Shown in pieces: positions 5,202 through 6,936 of a DNA stretch of 6,936 nt; the first letter of the stretch is position 1; each line of letters begins with the position of its first letter. The translations under genes were made by a program, and so were the position numbers. This DNA is from JBOFLG01 sp051657745 (lineage in GTDB: Bacteria; Actinomycetota; Actinomycetes; Actinomycetales; Dermatophilaceae), in contig JBOFLG010000226.1 in the NCBI GenBank assembly GCA_051657745.1, forward strand, positions 1-6,936, given 5' to 3'. The notes below the pieces were generated by a model, which did no database searches, had not been told where the DNA came from, and was given only the letters and a program-made list of their open reading frames with translations.

Positions 5202-5943
5202 TGTCGCCGAAGCCGTTGACCCACAGTCGGCGCTGGTGGTGCCGAACATTCCGGATGGAGCCGACTTCGTTCACGAGCTGGAGATGAACTTCGGTTTCGT
5301 TCTTGGCCATCTCGTCGGCTTCATCCGCAGCGCGTTCGGCATCAGCCTGGCCGAGGAGATCGTGACACCGCTCGTCGGCGACTGGACCGAGATGCAGCGC
5401 GCCCAGCGCGGCTGGATCCAGGCCGCGGATGCCTGCGACGCTGTCGCTGAGAACTTCTCGGCCCTCCCGGAGCAAACTGCTGGCTCGTGGCACGGCCACG
5501 CCGGTGACGCTTTTCGGGCGCGGATGACGAGTGTGTCCGAGACGTACACCACCTACGGCAAAGGCTGCCGGGCTGTCTCGGAGTTGAGTTCCGCGCTTGT
5601 CGAGGGCGCGAAGGCCGCAGCCTCAGCGATTGCCCTGCTGATCGGATTCTTCGCAGAGATTCTCGAGCGACTCCTTCTCGAGGCGAGTATTCCGGTGGCG
5701 GGCTGGCTCGTTGGCGCGGCTGACGTCGTCATCCACATCAAGAAGTTCTGGGACCTCGTGAATAAGGGATACAACGCCATTAAGAAGTTCCTCCTTGTTA
5801 TCACCACGGTGGTCGGAGCCATAGAGACGGTCGTCATGCTTCTTGGCGCCATCACGACGACGCTCCGCGGGATGACCGCAGTAGTCCAGGCCGAGATCGC
5901 CGTCCGTGCCGACGAGGCTGCCGACGCGGCGTTCGGCGCATGA
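5197..5943 (+). CDS. W-x-G family ESX substrate with hydrophobic C-terminal half
   Basis: A 248-aa protein starting at GTG 5197, fixed by GGAGG six bases upstream and the GTGA overlap. Residues 1-30 carry the DPQSALVVPNIPDG motif shared with the 52-aa protein at 34. Residues 50-135 form a WXG100-like hairpin: a helix from about 65 to 92, the turn SWHGHAGDAFRARM with Trp98 and Gly100, then a second helix. Residues 140-180 and 198-222 are hydrophobic, enough for about two to three membrane-associated helices. A short Ala-rich acidic helix ends the chain. It is the counterpart of the 260-aa protein at 1309, though sequence similarity beyond layout is low. Its stop overlaps the ATG of the next gene. 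It may form an export pair with the 346-aa EspC-like protein; membrane action is inferred. Confidence 0.72.
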   Translation: MSVAEAVDPQSALVVPNIPDGADFVHELEMNFGFVLGHLVGFIRSAFGISLAEEIVTPLVGDWTEMQRAQRGWIQAADACDAVAENFSALPEQTAGSWHGHAGDAFRARMTSVSETYTTYGKGCRAVSELSSALVEGAKAAASAIALLIGFFAEILERLLLEASIPVAGWLVGAADVVIHIKKFWDLVNKGYNAIKKFLLVITTVVGAIETVVMLLGAITTTLRGMTAVVQAEIAVRADEAADAAFGA

Positions 5944-6440
5944 GCGACACCGACCCCGCTACCGCGGGCACGCCACCTCATCGCGGCCTGTACGGCGCCG
6001 ACCATGCGCTCTCCGAACACCGCGCCGCGATGGCGGAGATCGGTGACCTGATCGGCGAGATCAGCGACCTGGGCCGGCAGTACGCCGACGAACTGGACGA
6101 GTTTCGCGAGCAGATGGCCGCTCGAGATGAGGAACGTGCCGAGCAGGCTCGCGATGGGCTCCTCGGCGCCGACTGGCAGCGTATCCAGCGGCGCATCGAC
6201 CTTGGGCAGACCAGCCTCGACGCCGTGCTCCGTGGCGAGGACACCTCGGCCGAAGCCCACGAGTTGCGCCGCACCGCAGCTGAGAACAGCCGCACGATCG
6301 CTGAAATACAAGAAGCGGAGCCGGACGACCCGGACGACGACGACACCGGGGAGATCTTCGGGCAGGTCCGCCGCCAGCAGGCCGAGATCCAGGAGCTCAT
6401 CGCGCAGATCCGCGAGATTCCGCGCCCCGGCACCCTCTGA
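5940..6440 (+). CDS. Acidic coiled-coil protein, last gene of the cassette
   Basis: A 166-aa, strongly charged protein with no membrane segment and no family I recognise. Residues 22-75 show heptad-like spacing (MAEIGDLIGEISDLGRQYAD, then ELDEFREQMAARDEERAEQA), as do 80-125 and 140-160, suggesting three long helices able to form coiled coils. An acidic stretch, DDPDDDDTGE, lies at 129-138 and a Pro-rich tail ends the chain. The ATG overlaps the preceding stop (ATGA) with no good ribosome site, so translation probably depends on coupling to the W-x-G gene and the two products may be made in fixed ratio. Position suggests a cytosolic chaperone, adaptor or third substrate; this is inference. Confidence 0.65.
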   Translation: MSDTDPATAGTPPHRGLYGADHALSEHRAAMAEIGDLIGEISDLGRQYADELDEFREQMAARDEERAEQARDGLLGADWQRIQRRIDLGQTSLDAVLRGEDTSAEAHELRRTAAENSRTIAEIQEAEPDDPDDDDTGEIFGQVRRQQAEIQELIAQIREIPRPGTL

Positions 6441-6496
6441 GACCGCTCGACTCGACCTCATCCGGACCCACCACACCCGGCCCGGTGGATTCGGCC

Positions 6497-6883
6497 TCAC
6501 CCGCCGTGCCCTCCCGGTTTCCGTCGTCTCGGGCTGAGCCCGCGGATCGACCGATTGTGGTCGACCAGACCGAGCGGGTCTCCCCGGCGGAGCACCGCGT
6601 GCAGCGTCCACAGCACCAACAGCGCGACGATGACCGGAAACGCCACGACCATCGCCACCTCCCGGACCTCATCAGTGCGCCCGAACAGGCGACCGGCTAG
6701 GCCGACGACGTACGCCACGCCAGCGGCGACAACGCCGCTCGCCACGAGGATGAGGAGCCAGAACGGCCACATCCCGAGGATGTCGCGTACTCGTGGACCC
6801 GTGGTCTCGCTCGCATCGTGCGCGTCCATCCCGGGCGGCCCCGCTGCTTCGTGGAGCGCGGCCGCCCGCACCTTACCCTCCAT
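6497..6883 (-). CDS. Small two-helix membrane protein, possibly continuing past the window
   Basis: From ATG 6883 the protein has 128 aa. A polar N-terminus (1-36) is followed by a hydrophobic helix at about 39-64 (MWPFWLLILVASGVVAAGVA), a short charged loop (LFGRTDEVRE) and a second helix at about 75-97. A basic tail (VLRR, then SPRRRKPGG) would place the C-terminus in the cytosol under the positive-inside rule. The frame has no stop between 6883 and the right edge, so the true start may be outside. ATG 6829 is a shorter option; neither has a convincing ribosome site. It converges on the plus-strand operon with a 56-base gap. No family is recognised and its link to the ESX genes is unclear. 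Confidence 0.55.
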   Translation of the reverse strand: MEGKVRAAALHEAAGPPGMDAHDASETTGPRVRDILGMWPFWLLILVASGVVAAGVAYVVGLAGRLFGRTDEVREVAMVVAFPVIVALLVLWTLHAVLRRGDPLGLVDHNRSIRGLSPRRRKPGGHGG

Positions 6884-6936
6884 GGTGCCGAGCCCAGCAT
6901 GGTCCGTGGCGAGACGTCCCTGGGTAATGGTGGCGA

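Noticed and set aside
4112..5224. Long open frame of 370 codons on the minus strand
   Set aside because: It lies opposite the 346-aa EspC-like gene, which has a ribosome site, export motif and coupled neighbours. The minus frame is Arg/Val/Gly-rich and has no recognisable domain, as expected from GC-rich antisense.
6468..6488. Possible terminator between the convergent genes (CCACC pairing with GGTGG)
   Set aside because: The stem has only 5 bp with an 11-nt loop and no T-run on either strand; this is not enough to call.
5553..6611. Open frame of 352 codons on the minus strand
   Set aside because: It covers parts of two well-supported plus-strand genes and the convergent gap; its composition (Arg, Ser, Ala, Pro) is typical of an antisense shadow.

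Overview
The window is GC-rich DNA with dense, overlapping genes, GTG as well as ATG starts and clear GGAGG-type ribosome sites. This fits a high-GC actinobacterium; no genus can be named from the sequence. It is best read as an accessory locus of type VII (ESX) secretion substrates. There are two EspC-like helical proteins with a YxxxD signal, two W-x-G proteins with unusually hydrophobic C-terminal halves, a two-lobed YbaB/EbfC-like protein and several small partner genes. No secretion machine gene (EccB, EccC, EccD, EccE, mycosin) lies in the window, so the apparatus must be encoded elsewhere.

Layout on the plus strand: (1) 1-935 holds the last 11 codons of a gene ending in Gly-Gly-Thr-Trp, a 52-aa protein whose start resembles that of the gene at 5197, and the YbaB-like gene. 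All three are joined by 4-nt stop/start overlaps. (2) 982-2498 holds a 104-aa EspC-like protein, a 260-aa W-x-G protein with a long hydrophobic stretch, and a probably frameshifted third gene that begins by ATGA overlap at 2088. (3) 2486-4093 encodes a roughly 12-helix membrane protein made of three tandem four-helix units. (4) 4160-6440 holds a 346-aa EspC-like protein with an unrecognised C-terminal domain, a 248-aa W-x-G/hydrophobic protein and a 166-aa acidic coiled-coil protein, again joined by GTGA and ATGA overlaps. On the minus strand, a two-helix membrane protein gene (6883-6497) converges on this operon and its frame stays open to the right edge.

The main result is modularity. The order EspC-like gene, then W-x-G/hydrophobic gene, then third coupled gene appears twice. 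The left edge carries the scar of another copy, recognisable from the shared GGAGGANCCTGGTGAG junction and a shared N-terminal motif (DPxS, then P-x-I-P). A reasonable inference is a locus of paired ESX effectors. The W-x-G proteins may be membrane-active, and the triplicated membrane protein is a candidate immunity or export partner. No part of that functional reading is proven by the sequence. No tRNA, rRNA, CRISPR array, transposase or attachment site was seen.
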